Part shown: positions 8,680 through 17,675 of the stretch, in pieces
Numbering within the stretch: position 1 is the stretch's first letter
How the letters are laid out: each line of letters begins with the position of its first letter
Source of the DNA: Streptomyces sp. CB01249
Lineage (GTDB): Bacteria; Actinomycetota; Actinomycetes; Streptomycetales; Streptomycetaceae
Reading direction: 5' to 3'
DNA length: 64,000 nt
Assembly: GCF_001905735.1 (NCBI RefSeq)
Contig: NZ_LISW01000006.1
Location: 69,432-133,431, forward strand
Made by a program: the position numbers and the translations under genes
Notes under the pieces: generated by a model
What the model was told of the DNA's origin: nothing
Database searches by the model: none
What the model saw: only the letters and a program-made list of their open reading frames with translations

Positions 8680-10647
8680 GTGCCCCCCAAGGAACCGCCG
8701 CGCCGCCGGGTACCCGGCCCCGCGCGTCCCCGTAACGCCTCCGCGGCGTCCGGCCGCCCCCAGCAGCGCCGGCGGCCGCCGTCCGCCGCTCAGCGCGCCC
8801 GCTCCCGGCGGCCGCTGCGGCTGGGCAGCCCGCGTCCCCGGCTGCGGCTGGTCAGCCTCGCCCTGACGCTCGTCATGATCGCGTTCGTCGTACGGCTCCT
8901 CCAGGTCCAGGCCGTCGACGCGCACGCGTACGCCGCGAAGGCCGAGACCAACCGCTACCTGAGCTACACGGTCGCCGCGGAACGCGGGGAGATCACCGAC
9001 CGCAGCGGCATCGCGCTGGCCACCAGCGTGGACGCGTACGACATCACGGCCGACCCCAAGATGTTCACGCCGGCCGACAGCAAGGCACCCGACGCCCCCC
9101 AGCAGGCCGCCGCCCTGCTCGCGCCGATCCTCGGCGTCGACGCGGACGGGCTGGTCAAGAAGCTCTCCAAGCCCAAGAGCCGGTACGCGGTCCTGGCGCG
9201 CAGGCAGACCCCCCAGGTCTGGAAGCAGATCAAGGACCTCAAGTCCGTCTTCGCCGAGAAGGCCGCCAAGGACAAGGCGGCCGGCGGGCCCGGCGCCAAC
9301 GTGCTGGCGGGTGTCTTCCAGGAGGGCACCACCAAGCGGGTCTACCCCAACGGCACCCTGGCCGCCGGGATACTGGGTTACGTCAACGCCGAGGGCAAGG
9401 GCGCCGGCGGCCTCGAATCCCAGCTCGACAAGGAGCTCGCGGGCGAGGACGGCACCATCAAGTACGCCCAGTCCGGCGGCCGCAGGGTGCCCACGGCGGG
9501 CACCAAGGAGGTCCCTGCGGTCCCTGGCTCCGACATCGAGCTGACCATCGACCGCGACATCCAGTGGGCGGCCCAGAAGGCCATCTCCGAACAGGTCACG
9601 AAGTCCAAGGCCGACCGGGGTTACGTCATCGTGCAGAACACCCGCACCGGCGAGGTCCTCGCCATGGCCAACGCCCCCGGCTTCGACCCCAACGACCTCT
9701 CCCAGGCCGACGCCGCCTCGCTCGGCAACGCGGCCCTCCAGGACGTCTACGAGCCCGGCTCCACCAGCAAGGTGATGTCCATGGCCGCCGTCCTCGAAGA
9801 AGGCGCCGCCACGCCCCTCACGCACGTCACGGTCCCCAACCGGCTGCACCGGGGCGACCGCCTCTTCAAGGACGACGTCGACCACGCGACCTGGCAGCTG
9901 ACGCTCAACGGCGTGCTCGCCAAGTCCAGCAACATCGGCACCATCATGGCCACCGGCCAGCTCGGCAAGACCCAACCGCAGGCGAACAAGGTGCTGTACT
10001 CCTATCTGAGGAAGTTCGGCATCGGATCACCCACCGGGCTCGGCTACCCCGGCGAGACGCCCGGCCTCCTCGCCAAGCCGCAGGACTGGTCCACCTCGCA
10101 GCAGTACACGATCCCGTTCGGCCAGGGCCTCTCCCTCAACGCCATGCAGGCCGCCTCGATCTACTCGACCATCGCCAACGGAGGCGTACGGATCCAGCCG
10201 ACGCTCGTACGCGGCACCAAGGGCCCGGACGGCCGCTTCAACCCGGCCGAGGCGCCCGAACAGACGCGCGTGGTCAGTGAGAAGACCGCGAAGACGCTCG
10301 CCACCATGCTCGAATCGGTGGTCGCCGACCAGGAGGGCACCGGTACCAAGGCCCAGATCCCCGGCTACCGGGTCGCGGGCAAGACCGGCACCGCCAACCG
10401 CGTCGACCCGGTGCGCGGCGGCTACCACGGCTACACCGCCTCCTTCGCCGGTTTCGCGCCCGCCGACGACCCCCAGGTCACCGTCTACTGCGCGATCCAG
10501 AACCCCACCAAGGGCAGCCACTTCGGCGGCCAGACCTGCGGGCCCATCTACAAGCAGGTCATGGAATTCGCCCTCAAGACCCTCCAGACACCCCCGTCCG
10601 GCCACGCGCCGGCCAAGCTGCCGGTGTTCTTCGGAACCGGCGAGTGA
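8680..10647 (+). CDS. ftsI: Penicillin-binding protein 3, septal transpeptidase FtsI
   Basis: The 655-residue class B PBP cross-links septal peptidoglycan. It has a basic 55-residue cytoplasmic tail, one membrane helix (about 58-75), a PBP dimerisation domain starting at AERGEITDRSG and the transpeptidase domain with Ser361 in STSK, the SSN triad at 416-418 and KTGT at 568-571. The GTG start is four bases after ftsL, so the two are co-translated. All catalytic motifs are intact. Confidence 0.95.
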   Translation: MPPKEPPRRRVPGPARPRNASAASGRPQQRRRPPSAAQRARSRRPLRLGSPRPRLRLVSLALTLVMIAFVVRLLQVQAVDAHAYAAKAETNRYLSYTVAAERGEITDRSGIALATSVDAYDITADPKMFTPADSKAPDAPQQAAALLAPILGVDADGLVKKLSKPKSRYAVLARRQTPQVWKQIKDLKSVFAEKAAKDKAAGGPGANVLAGVFQEGTTKRVYPNGTLAAGILGYVNAEGKGAGGLESQLDKELAGEDGTIKYAQSGGRRVPTAGTKEVPAVPGSDIELTIDRDIQWAAQKAISEQVTKSKADRGYVIVQNTRTGEVLAMANAPGFDPNDLSQADAASLGNAALQDVYEPGSTSKVMSMAAVLEEGAATPLTHVTVPNRLHRGDRLFKDDVDHATWQLTLNGVLAKSSNIGTIMATGQLGKTQPQANKVLYSYLRKFGIGSPTGLGYPGETPGLLAKPQDWSTSQQYTIPFGQGLSLNAMQAASIYSTIANGGVRIQPTLVRGTKGPDGRFNPAEAPEQTRVVSEKTAKTLATMLESVVADQEGTGTKAQIPGYRVAGKTGTANRVDPVRGGYHGYTASFAGFAPADDPQVTVYCAIQNPTKGSHFGGQTCGPIYKQVMEFALKTLQTPPSGHAPAKLPVFFGTGE

Positions 10648-10753
10648 ACGCGCGGAGACCACCAGTGACAACCATCACCCCCGACCCCGGGAACCGGAAC
10701 GAGAACGTCCGGTCCGCGGGCCCCTCACTTCGCGAGAGGCCGGGTGAGCCCGG

Positions 10754-10759
10754 TACGCT
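10754..10759 (+). promoter_or_regulatory. -10-like TACGCT upstream of murE
   Basis: TACGCT ends seven bases before an in-frame GTG at 10767, the same spacing seen before other genes here with the same hexamer (60874 and 63424). It could start a leaderless murE transcript at 10767, or a message with a ~45-base leader for the GTG at 10812. Confidence 0.4.
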
Positions 10760-10811
10760 CACCGCCGTGCCCCACGCCGAACAGCCCCGAACGACCCAGA
10801 AGGACGCGCCT

Positions 10812-12383
10812 GTGAACTACCCGGGAGCGCCTCGCCCGGACCGCCTGCGGCCCACCTCCCTGGTCACGCTGGCAGAGCGGCTGGGACTTGAACCGCCGGG
10901 CACCGGCGACATCACCGGCATCACCCACGACTCCCGTGCGGTGCGCCCCGGAGACCTGTACGCGGCCCTGCCGGGCGCCCGCCTGCACGGCGCCGACTTC
11001 GCCACCCAGGCGGCCGGTCTCGGCGCCGCGGCCATCCTCACCGACCCCTCCGGCGCCGACCGCGCCCGGGCCACCGGCGTGCCGGTCCTGGTCACCGAGG
11101 ACCCGCGCGGCCGGATGGGCGAACTCGCCGCCGAGATCTACGGCCACCCCGGCACCGGCCTCCTCCAGGTCGGCATCACCGGCACCTCCGGCAAGACCAC
11201 CACCGCCTACCTGGTCGAGGGCGGCTTCCGCGGTGCCGGACGCACCTCCGGGCTCATCGGCACGGTGGAGATGCGGATCGGCGACGAGCGCATCAAGTCC
11301 GAGCGCACCACGCCCGAAGCCACCGATCTCCAGGCCCTGTTCGCCGTCATGCGCGAACGCGGCGCCGACGCCGTCACCATGGAGGTCTCCAGCCACGCGC
11401 TGGTCCTCGGCCGGGTCGACGGCTGCGTCTTCGACGTCGCCGTCTTCAACAACCTCAGCCCGGAGCACATGGAGTTCCACTCCGGCATGGAGGACTACTT
11501 CCAGGCCAAGGCCCAGCTGTTCACCCCGCGCCGCAGCAGGCAGGGGGTCGTCAACTACGACGACGAGTACGGCCGCAGGCTCGTCACCGAGGCGACGGTG
11601 CCCGTCACGACCTTCTCCGCCGAGGGCCACCCGGACGCCGACTGGCGCGCCGAGGATGTCGTCGTCGGCCAGCTCGGCTCCACCTTCACCGCCGTCGGGC
11701 CGAACGGCGAGCGGGCCACCGCCAAGGCCCCGCTGCCCGGCCCGTTCAACGTCGCCAACACGCTGGCCGCGATCGTCGCCCTCGCCGTCGCCGGCATCGA
11801 CCCGCAGACCGCGGCGGACGGCATCGCGACGGTGCCCGGGGTGCCCGGCCGACTGGAGCGGATCGACGCCGGACAGCCCTACCTCGCCCTGGTCGACTAC
11901 GCGCACAAGACCGACGCCGTCGAGTCCGTGCTCCGGTCCCTGCGCAAGGTCACCAAGGGCCGGCTGCACATCGTCCTCGGCTGCGGCGGAGACCGCGACA
12001 CCACCAAGCGCGGTCCGATGGGCGCGGCGGCGGCCCGGCTCGCCGACACCGCCGTACTGACCTCCGACAACCCCCGTTCCGAGGACCCCCTGGGCATCCT
12101 CGCCGCCATGCTCGCGGGCGCCGCAGAGGTGCCCGTCCACGAGCGCGGCGACGTCCTGGTCGACGCCGACCGCGCCGCGGCCGTCGCCGCCGCGGTGGCC
12201 CGGGCCGAGCCCGGCGACACCGTGCTCGTCGCCGGCAAGGGCCACGAGCAGGGCCAGGACGTCCACGGCGTCGTCCGCCCCTTCGACGACCGGGTCGTCC
12301 TGCGCGAGGCCATCGAGCGCTCCCTGGGGCACGAAGGCGCCGGACCCCGTGCCTCCCACCACGAGAACAACAGTCAGGGATGA
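10812..12383 (+). CDS. murE: UDP-MurNAc-L-Ala-D-Glu:diaminopimelate ligase MurE
   Basis: This cytoplasmic Mur ligase adds diaminopimelate (LL-form in Streptomyces) to the peptidoglycan precursor. It shows the ATP-binding GITGTSGKTTTAYL and the amino-acid-binding DNPR motif in TSDNPRSEDP, which marks DAP-adding rather than lysine-adding enzymes. The start is uncertain: GTG 10812 gives a family-normal 523 residues and follows AAGGA at good spacing; GTG 10767 sits behind a TACGCT -10-like element; GTG 10665 follows GGAG and the frame reaches GTG 10644, overlapping the ftsI stop. Codons between 10665 and 10811 are less GC3-biased (TCA, CTT, AGG, CGA), favouring a later start. Confidence 0.93.
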   Translation: MNYPGAPRPDRLRPTSLVTLAERLGLEPPGTGDITGITHDSRAVRPGDLYAALPGARLHGADFATQAAGLGAAAILTDPSGADRARATGVPVLVTEDPRGRMGELAAEIYGHPGTGLLQVGITGTSGKTTTAYLVEGGFRGAGRTSGLIGTVEMRIGDERIKSERTTPEATDLQALFAVMRERGADAVTMEVSSHALVLGRVDGCVFDVAVFNNLSPEHMEFHSGMEDYFQAKAQLFTPRRSRQGVVNYDDEYGRRLVTEATVPVTTFSAEGHPDADWRAEDVVVGQLGSTFTAVGPNGERATAKAPLPGPFNVANTLAAIVALAVAGIDPQTAADGIATVPGVPGRLERIDAGQPYLALVDYAHKTDAVESVLRSLRKVTKGRLHIVLGCGGDRDTTKRGPMGAAAARLADTAVLTSDNPRSEDPLGILAAMLAGAAEVPVHERGDVLVDADRAAAVAAAVARAEPGDTVLVAGKGHEQGQDVHGVVRPFDDRVVLREAIERSLGHEGAGPRASHHENNSQG

Positions 12384-12387
12384 CCAA

Positions 12388-13794
12388 GTGATCGCCCTTT
12401 CCCTCGCCGAGATCGCCGAAATCGTCGGCGGGCAGACGCACGACATACCGGATCGGTCGGCAACCGTCAGCGGGCCCGTCGTCATCGACTCCCGCAAGGT
12501 GACCCCCGGCAGCCTCTTCGTCGCCTTCGCCGGCGAACGGGCCGACGGCCACGACTACGCCGAGCGCGCCGTCGCGGCGGGCGCGGCCCTCGTCCTGGCC
12601 ACCCGCCCCGTCGGCGTGCCCGCCATCGTCGTGGACGACGTCGTGGCCGCCCTCGGCGCGCTCTCCCGCGCCGTCGTCGGCCGCCTCGGCGCCACCGTCG
12701 TCGCCCTCACCGGCTCCGCGGGCAAGACCTCCACCAAGGACCTCATCGCGCAACTCCTGGAGCGCAAGGGGCCCACCGTCTACCCGGAGGGCAACCTCAA
12801 CAACGAGATCGGCCTGCCCCTCACCGCGCTGCGCGCCACCGACGAGACCAAGCACCTGGTCCTCGAAATGGGCGCCCGCTACATCGGGGACATCCGCTAC
12901 CTCACCGAACTCGTCCCGCCGCGCATCGGCCTCGTGCTCAACGTCGGCAGCGCGCACATCGGCGAGTTCGGCGGCAAGGAGCAGATCGCCCAGGCCAAGG
13001 GCGAGATGGTCGAGTCGCTCCCCGAGGACGGCATCGCCGTGCTCAACGCCGACGACCCTCTCGTACGCGCCATGTCCTCCCGTACCAAGGCCCGCGTCGT
13101 CCTCTTCGGCGAGGGCGCGGATGCGGACGTACGGGGCGAAGACGTCCACCTCACCGACGACGGACGCCCCGCGTTCCGCCTCCGAACACCCACCGGGTGC
13201 AGCGAGGTGACCATGCGCCTGTACGGTGAGCACCACGTGTCGAACGCGCTCGCCGCGGCCGCCGTCGCCCATGAGCTGGGCCTGTCCGCAGACGAGATCG
13301 CCGAAGGGCTCTCCGAGGCGGGCACCCTCTCCCGCTGGCGCATGGAGGTCACCGAGCGTCCGGACGGCGTGACGTTCGTCAATGACGCCTACAACGCCAA
13401 CCCCGAATCCATGAAGGCAGCGCTCCGCGCGCTGGCCGCCATGGGGAAGGGGCGTCGTACGTGGGCGGTGCTCGGCCTGATGGCCGAGCTCGGCGACGCC
13501 TCGCTCGCCGAGCACGACGCGGTCGGACGGCTCGCCGTCCGGCTCAACGTCAGCAAGCTCGTCGCGGTCGGGGGCAGAGAAGCCTCCTGGCTGCAACTGG
13601 GCGCATACAACGAGGGTTCGTGGGGTGAGGAGTCGGTGCACGTGTCCGACGCACAGGCTGCCGTCGACCTGTTGCGCAGGGAACTGCGCCCGGGAGACGT
13701 GGTGCTGGTGAAGGCGTCCCGGTCGGTCGGCCTCGAGCAGGTCGTCACAGCACTGCTGGAGAACGCGACCGAGGGCGAGGTCGCGGGCCGATGA
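12388..13794 (+). CDS. murF: UDP-MurNAc-tripeptide:D-Ala-D-Ala ligase MurF
   Basis: The 468-residue ligase adds D-Ala-D-Ala, finishing the cytoplasmic UDP-MurNAc-pentapeptide. The N-terminal substrate domain (VVIDSRKVTPGSLFVAF), the P-loop ALTGSAGKTSTKD and VNDAYNANPESMKAAL are typical of MurF. The GTG at 12388 has CAGGGA eight bases upstream and lies 4 bases after the murE stop; the open frame extends 13 codons upstream into murE and is not used. It ends in an ATGA overlap with mraY. Confidence 0.95.
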   Translation: MIALSLAEIAEIVGGQTHDIPDRSATVSGPVVIDSRKVTPGSLFVAFAGERADGHDYAERAVAAGAALVLATRPVGVPAIVVDDVVAALGALSRAVVGRLGATVVALTGSAGKTSTKDLIAQLLERKGPTVYPEGNLNNEIGLPLTALRATDETKHLVLEMGARYIGDIRYLTELVPPRIGLVLNVGSAHIGEFGGKEQIAQAKGEMVESLPEDGIAVLNADDPLVRAMSSRTKARVVLFGEGADADVRGEDVHLTDDGRPAFRLRTPTGCSEVTMRLYGEHHVSNALAAAAVAHELGLSADEIAEGLSEAGTLSRWRMEVTERPDGVTFVNDAYNANPESMKAALRALAAMGKGRRTWAVLGLMAELGDASLAEHDAVGRLAVRLNVSKLVAVGGREASWLQLGAYNEGSWGEESVHVSDAQAAVDLLRRELRPGDVVLVKASRSVGLEQVVTALLENATEGEVAGR

Positions 13795-14861
13795 GGCAGA
13801 TCCTCTTCGCGGGAGCCATCGGGCTCTTCCTGACCCTGGTCGGCACGCCGCTGCTGATCAAGCTCCTGGCCCGCAAGGGATACGGGCAGTTCATCCGCGA
13901 CGACGGCCCGCGTACCCACGGGTCCAAGAAGGGCACGCCCACGATGGGCGGCATCGCCTTCATCCTGGCGACGCTCATCGCGTACTTCCTGGCGAAGGTG
14001 ATCACCGGCGAGGAGATGCGCTTCTCCGGTGTGCTGGTCCTCTTCCTGATGGCCGGCATGGGACTCGTCGGCTTCCTCGACGACTACATCAAGATCGTCA
14101 AGCAGCGCTCGCTCGGTCTGCGGGCGAAGGCGAAGATGGCCGGCCAGCTGATAGTCGGGATCGCCTTCGCGGTGCTCTCGCTCCAGTTCGCCGACGCCCG
14201 CGGCAACACCCCGGCCTCCACGAAGCTCTCCTTCGTGGAGGACTTCGGCTGGTCGATCGGCCCGGTGCTGTTCGTTGTCTGGGCGCTGTTCATGATTCTC
14301 GCCATGTCCAATGGCGTGAACCTGACGGACGGTCTGGACGGCCTGGCCACCGGCGCGTCGGTGATGGTCTTCGGCGCGTACACCTTCATCGGGCTCTGGC
14401 AGTTCCAGGAGTCCTGCGCCAACGCCACCACCCTCACGAACCCGAGCGCCTGTTTCGAAGTGCGCGATCCGCTCGACCTCGCGGTCGTGGCCTCCGCGCT
14501 GATGGGCTCCTGCTTCGGCTTCCTGTGGTGGAACACTTCCCCGGCCAAGATCTTCATGGGGGACACCGGTTCGCTCGCCCTCGGCGGCGCGCTCGCCGGT
14601 CTGGCGATCTGCTCCCGCACCGAATTCCTGATGGCCATCCTCGGCGGTCTCTTCGTGATGATCACGATGTCCGTCGTCATCCAGGTCGGCTCGTTCAAGA
14701 TGACCCGCAAGCGCGTCTTCCGCATGGCCCCGCTCCAGCACCACTTCGAACTCAAGGGGTGGTCCGAAGTCCTTGTCGTGGTCCGCTTCTGGATCATCCA
14801 GGGCATGTGCGTGATCGTCGGCCTCGGCCTCTTCTACGCAGGATGGGCAGCCAAGAAGTGA
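13791..14861 (+). CDS. mraY: Phospho-MurNAc-pentapeptide transferase MraY
   Basis: The 356-residue polytopic membrane enzyme transfers phospho-MurNAc-pentapeptide to undecaprenyl phosphate, making lipid I. About ten hydrophobic helices alternate with the conserved cytoplasmic motifs LDDYIK, NGVNLTDGLDGLA, FMGDTGSLALGG and LQHHFELKGW. The ATG overlaps the murF stop by 4 bases, and its TGA overlaps the GTG of murD. Confidence 0.96.
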   Translation: MRQILFAGAIGLFLTLVGTPLLIKLLARKGYGQFIRDDGPRTHGSKKGTPTMGGIAFILATLIAYFLAKVITGEEMRFSGVLVLFLMAGMGLVGFLDDYIKIVKQRSLGLRAKAKMAGQLIVGIAFAVLSLQFADARGNTPASTKLSFVEDFGWSIGPVLFVVWALFMILAMSNGVNLTDGLDGLATGASVMVFGAYTFIGLWQFQESCANATTLTNPSACFEVRDPLDLAVVASALMGSCFGFLWWNTSPAKIFMGDTGSLALGGALAGLAICSRTEFLMAILGGLFVMITMSVVIQVGSFKMTRKRVFRMAPLQHHFELKGWSEVLVVVRFWIIQGMCVIVGLGLFYAGWAAKK

Positions 14862-16285
14862 GCAACGTGGACTGGCAGGGCAAGCACGTCACGGTCGCCG
14901 GGCTCGGGGTCTCCGGGATCCCGGCGGCCCGGGTCCTGCACGGCCTCGGCGCCGTCGTCACCGTGGTCAACGACGGCGACGACGAGCGCTCCCGCGCCCA
15001 GGCCGCCGAGCTGGAGGCGCAGGGCATCGCCGTGCGCCTCGGCGACGGCGACACCCTGCCCGCGTCCACCGAGCTGATCGTCACCGCCCCCGGCTGGAAG
15101 CCCGGCAAGCCGCTGTTCGCCGCGGCCGCCGATGCGGGCGTCCCGGTCTGGGGCGACGTCGAACTCGCCTGGCGGCTGCGCGGCCAGGACGGCCGCGAGC
15201 CGGCCCCCTGGCTCGCGGTCACCGGCACCAACGGCAAGACCACGACCGTACGGATGCTCGCCTCCATCCTGGAGGCCGCCGGGCTGCGCACCGCCGCCGT
15301 CGGCAACATCGGCGTCTCCCTGCTGGACGCCGTCCTCGGCGAGGAGACGTACGACGTGCTCGCCGTCGAACTCTCCAGCTACCAGCTGCACTGGGCGCCC
15401 TCGCTGCGCGCCCACTCCGCCGCCGTGCTCAACCTGGCCCCCGACCACCTCGACTGGCACGGCTCCATGGAGGCGTACGCCGCCGACAAGGGCCGGATCT
15501 ACGAGGGCAACCAGGTCGCCTGCGTCTACAACGCGGCCGACCCGGCCACCGAGGACCTGGTGCGCGAGGCGGACGTCGAGGAGGGCTGCCGCGCCATCGG
15601 CTTCACCCTCGGTACGCCGGGGCCCTCGCAGCTCGGGGTGGTGGACGGCATCCTGGTCGACCGGGCGTTCGTGCAGAACCGCCAGAAGCAGGCCCAGGAG
15701 CTGGCCGAGGTCGGCGACGTCAACCCGCCGGCCCCGCACAACATCGCCAACGCGCTGGCCGCCGCGGCGCTGGCCCGCGCCTTCGGCGTCGAACCCGCCG
15801 CCGTCCGCGACGGGCTGCGGAACTTCCGCCCCGACCCGCACCGCATCGAGCACGTCGCGGACGTGGACGGGGTCGCGTACGTGGACGACTCCAAGGCCAC
15901 CAACACGCACGCCGCCGAAGCCTCGCTCGCCGCCTACGACTCCCTCGTCTGGATCGCCGGCGGCCTGGCCAAGGGCGCCACCTTCGACGAGCTGGTGACC
16001 GGCTGCGCCAAGCGGCTGCGGGGCGTCGTGCTCATCGGCGCCGACCGCGCCCTGATCCGCGAAGCCCTCGCGCGACACGCCCCCGAGGTACCCGTGGTCG
16101 ACCTCGACCGGACCGACACTGGGGCGATGTCCGAGGCGGTCCGCGAGGCCGCGCGGCTCGCCCGGCCGGGAGACACCGTACTGATGGCCCCGGCCTGCGC
16201 CTCCATGGACATGTTCGTCAACTACAACAAGCGGGGCGAGGCATTCGCGGACGCCGTCCGCGCACGCGCCGCCGAGAGCGTCTGA
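14858..16285 (+). CDS. murD: UDP-MurNAc-L-alanine:D-glutamate ligase MurD
   Basis: The cytoplasmic ligase adds D-Glu to UDP-MurNAc-L-Ala. It shows the N-terminal Rossmann segment VTVAGLGVSGIPAARV, the P-loop TGTNGKTTT at about residues 122-130, DHLDWHGSMEAY, DDSKATNTHA and the C-terminal APACASMDMF. The GTG at 14858 overlaps the mraY stop as GTGA (475 residues). An in-frame ATG at 14843, giving five more residues, is an alternative; neither has a good ribosome-binding site, so translation may depend on coupling to mraY. Confidence 0.95.
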   Translation: MSNVDWQGKHVTVAGLGVSGIPAARVLHGLGAVVTVVNDGDDERSRAQAAELEAQGIAVRLGDGDTLPASTELIVTAPGWKPGKPLFAAAADAGVPVWGDVELAWRLRGQDGREPAPWLAVTGTNGKTTTVRMLASILEAAGLRTAAVGNIGVSLLDAVLGEETYDVLAVELSSYQLHWAPSLRAHSAAVLNLAPDHLDWHGSMEAYAADKGRIYEGNQVACVYNAADPATEDLVREADVEEGCRAIGFTLGTPGPSQLGVVDGILVDRAFVQNRQKQAQELAEVGDVNPPAPHNIANALAAAALARAFGVEPAAVRDGLRNFRPDPHRIEHVADVDGVAYVDDSKATNTHAAEASLAAYDSLVWIAGGLAKGATFDELVTGCAKRLRGVVLIGADRALIREALARHAPEVPVVDLDRTDTGAMSEAVREAARLARPGDTVLMAPACASMDMFVNYNKRGEAFADAVRARAAESV

Positions 16286-16334
16286 CGGGCCCGGCCGCCG
16301 CGCCCCGGGCACGAGCAGTGGAGGGGACAGGGAC

Positions 16335-17669
16335 ATGCCGGCCGAAGAGAGCGTGCGGGTCAGGCCCGCGGCCAAGGCCCGGCGGCCCGCGTCGGTGCGG
16401 GTCCGGAGCACCGGCGGCCCCCGCAGCCCGCGCGGCGGCGGAGTGCGGCGGCTGTACGAGCGGGCACGGCGGGCCTGGGACCGGCCGCTGACGGCGTACT
16501 ACGTGATCCTGGGCGCCGGACTGCTGATCACCGTGCTCGGCCTGGTGATGGTCTACTCCGCCTCGATGATCAAGGCGCTGGAGCTCGGCAAGCCCGGCAC
16601 CTACTTCTTCCGCAAGCAGTTCCTGGCCGCCGTGATCGGGGCCGGGCTGATGGCGGCCGCCGCCCGGATGCCGGTGAAGCTGCACCGCGCGCTGTCCTAC
16701 CCGCTGCTCATGGGCGCCGTCTTCCTGATGGTCCTGGTCCAGGTGCCGGGGATAGGGATGTCGGTCAACGGCAACCGCAACTGGCTCTATCTGGGCGGGC
16801 CCTTCCAGCTCCAGCCCAGCGAGTTCGGCAAGCTGGCGCTCGTGCTGTGGGGGGCCGACCTGCTCGCCCGCAAACAGGACAAGCGGCTGCTGACCCAGTG
16901 GAAGCACATGCTGGTGCCGCTGGTGCCGGTCGCCTTCATGCTGCTCGGGCTCATCATGCTCGGCGGCGACATGGGCACTGCGATCATTCTCACGGCCATC
17001 CTGTTCGGCCTGCTCTGGCTGGCCGGGGCACCCACCCGGCTGTTCGCCGGAGTGCTCGCCACCGCCGGGCTCATCGGATTCCTGCTGATCAAGACCAGCC
17101 CCAACCGCATGTCCCGGCTGGACTGCATGGGGGCCAGCGAGCCGGGGCCGGGAGGCTCCTGCTGGCAGGCCGTGCACGGCATCTATGCTCTGGCGTCGGG
17201 CGGATGGTTCGGTTCCGGTCTCGGCGCGAGTGTGGAAAAATGGGGCCAACTTCCCGAACCGCACACCGACTTCATCTTCGCCATCACCGGGGAGGAACTG
17301 GGGCTGGCGGGGACGCTGTCGGTGCTCGCCCTCTTCGCGGCTCTAGGCTATGCGGGTATCCGCGTGGCCGGACGCACGGAGGACCCCTTCGTGAGGTACG
17401 CAGCGGGAGGTGTGACCACCTGGATCACGGCGCAGGCCGTGATCAACATCGGTGCGGTGCTCGGCCTGCTGCCGATCGCCGGTGTCCCGCTCCCGCTGTT
17501 CTCCTACGGGGGGTCGGCCCTGCTGCCGACCATGTTCGCCGTCGGGCTGCTGATCGCGTTCGCGCGGGACGAGCCCGCCGCGAAGGCGGCCCTGGCCGTG
17601 CGGAGGCCCGGGGTGAGATGGAAGACGATGAGACGGCGCGTCAAGAAGCGGCCGTCCGGAGAGCGGTGA
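16335..17669 (+). CDS. ftsW: Septal peptidoglycan glycosyltransferase FtsW
   Basis: The 444-residue SEDS-family protein polymerises lipid II with its partner FtsI. A basic 55-residue N-terminal tail precedes about ten membrane helices. Conserved SEDS motifs are QLQPSEFGKLALV, GGDMGTAIIL and the long extracytoplasmic loop ending GLGASVEKWGQLPEPHTDFIFA, then PLPLFSYGGSALL. The ATG follows GGAGGGG. The C-terminal tail is strongly basic (RRRVKKRPSGER). Confidence 0.95.
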   Translation: MPAEESVRVRPAAKARRPASVRVRSTGGPRSPRGGGVRRLYERARRAWDRPLTAYYVILGAGLLITVLGLVMVYSASMIKALELGKPGTYFFRKQFLAAVIGAGLMAAAARMPVKLHRALSYPLLMGAVFLMVLVQVPGIGMSVNGNRNWLYLGGPFQLQPSEFGKLALVLWGADLLARKQDKRLLTQWKHMLVPLVPVAFMLLGLIMLGGDMGTAIILTAILFGLLWLAGAPTRLFAGVLATAGLIGFLLIKTSPNRMSRLDCMGASEPGPGGSCWQAVHGIYALASGGWFGSGLGASVEKWGQLPEPHTDFIFAITGEELGLAGTLSVLALFAALGYAGIRVAGRTEDPFVRYAAGGVTTWITAQAVINIGAVLGLLPIAGVPLPLFSYGGSALLPTMFAVGLLIAFARDEPAAKAALAVRRPGVRWKTMRRRVKKRPSGER

Positions 17670-17675
17670 AATTCG

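Noticed and set aside
10644..10664. GTG at 10644 overlapping the ftsI stop as the murE start
   Set aside because: It lacks a ribosome-binding site; later GTG codons have better signals and more typical codon use.
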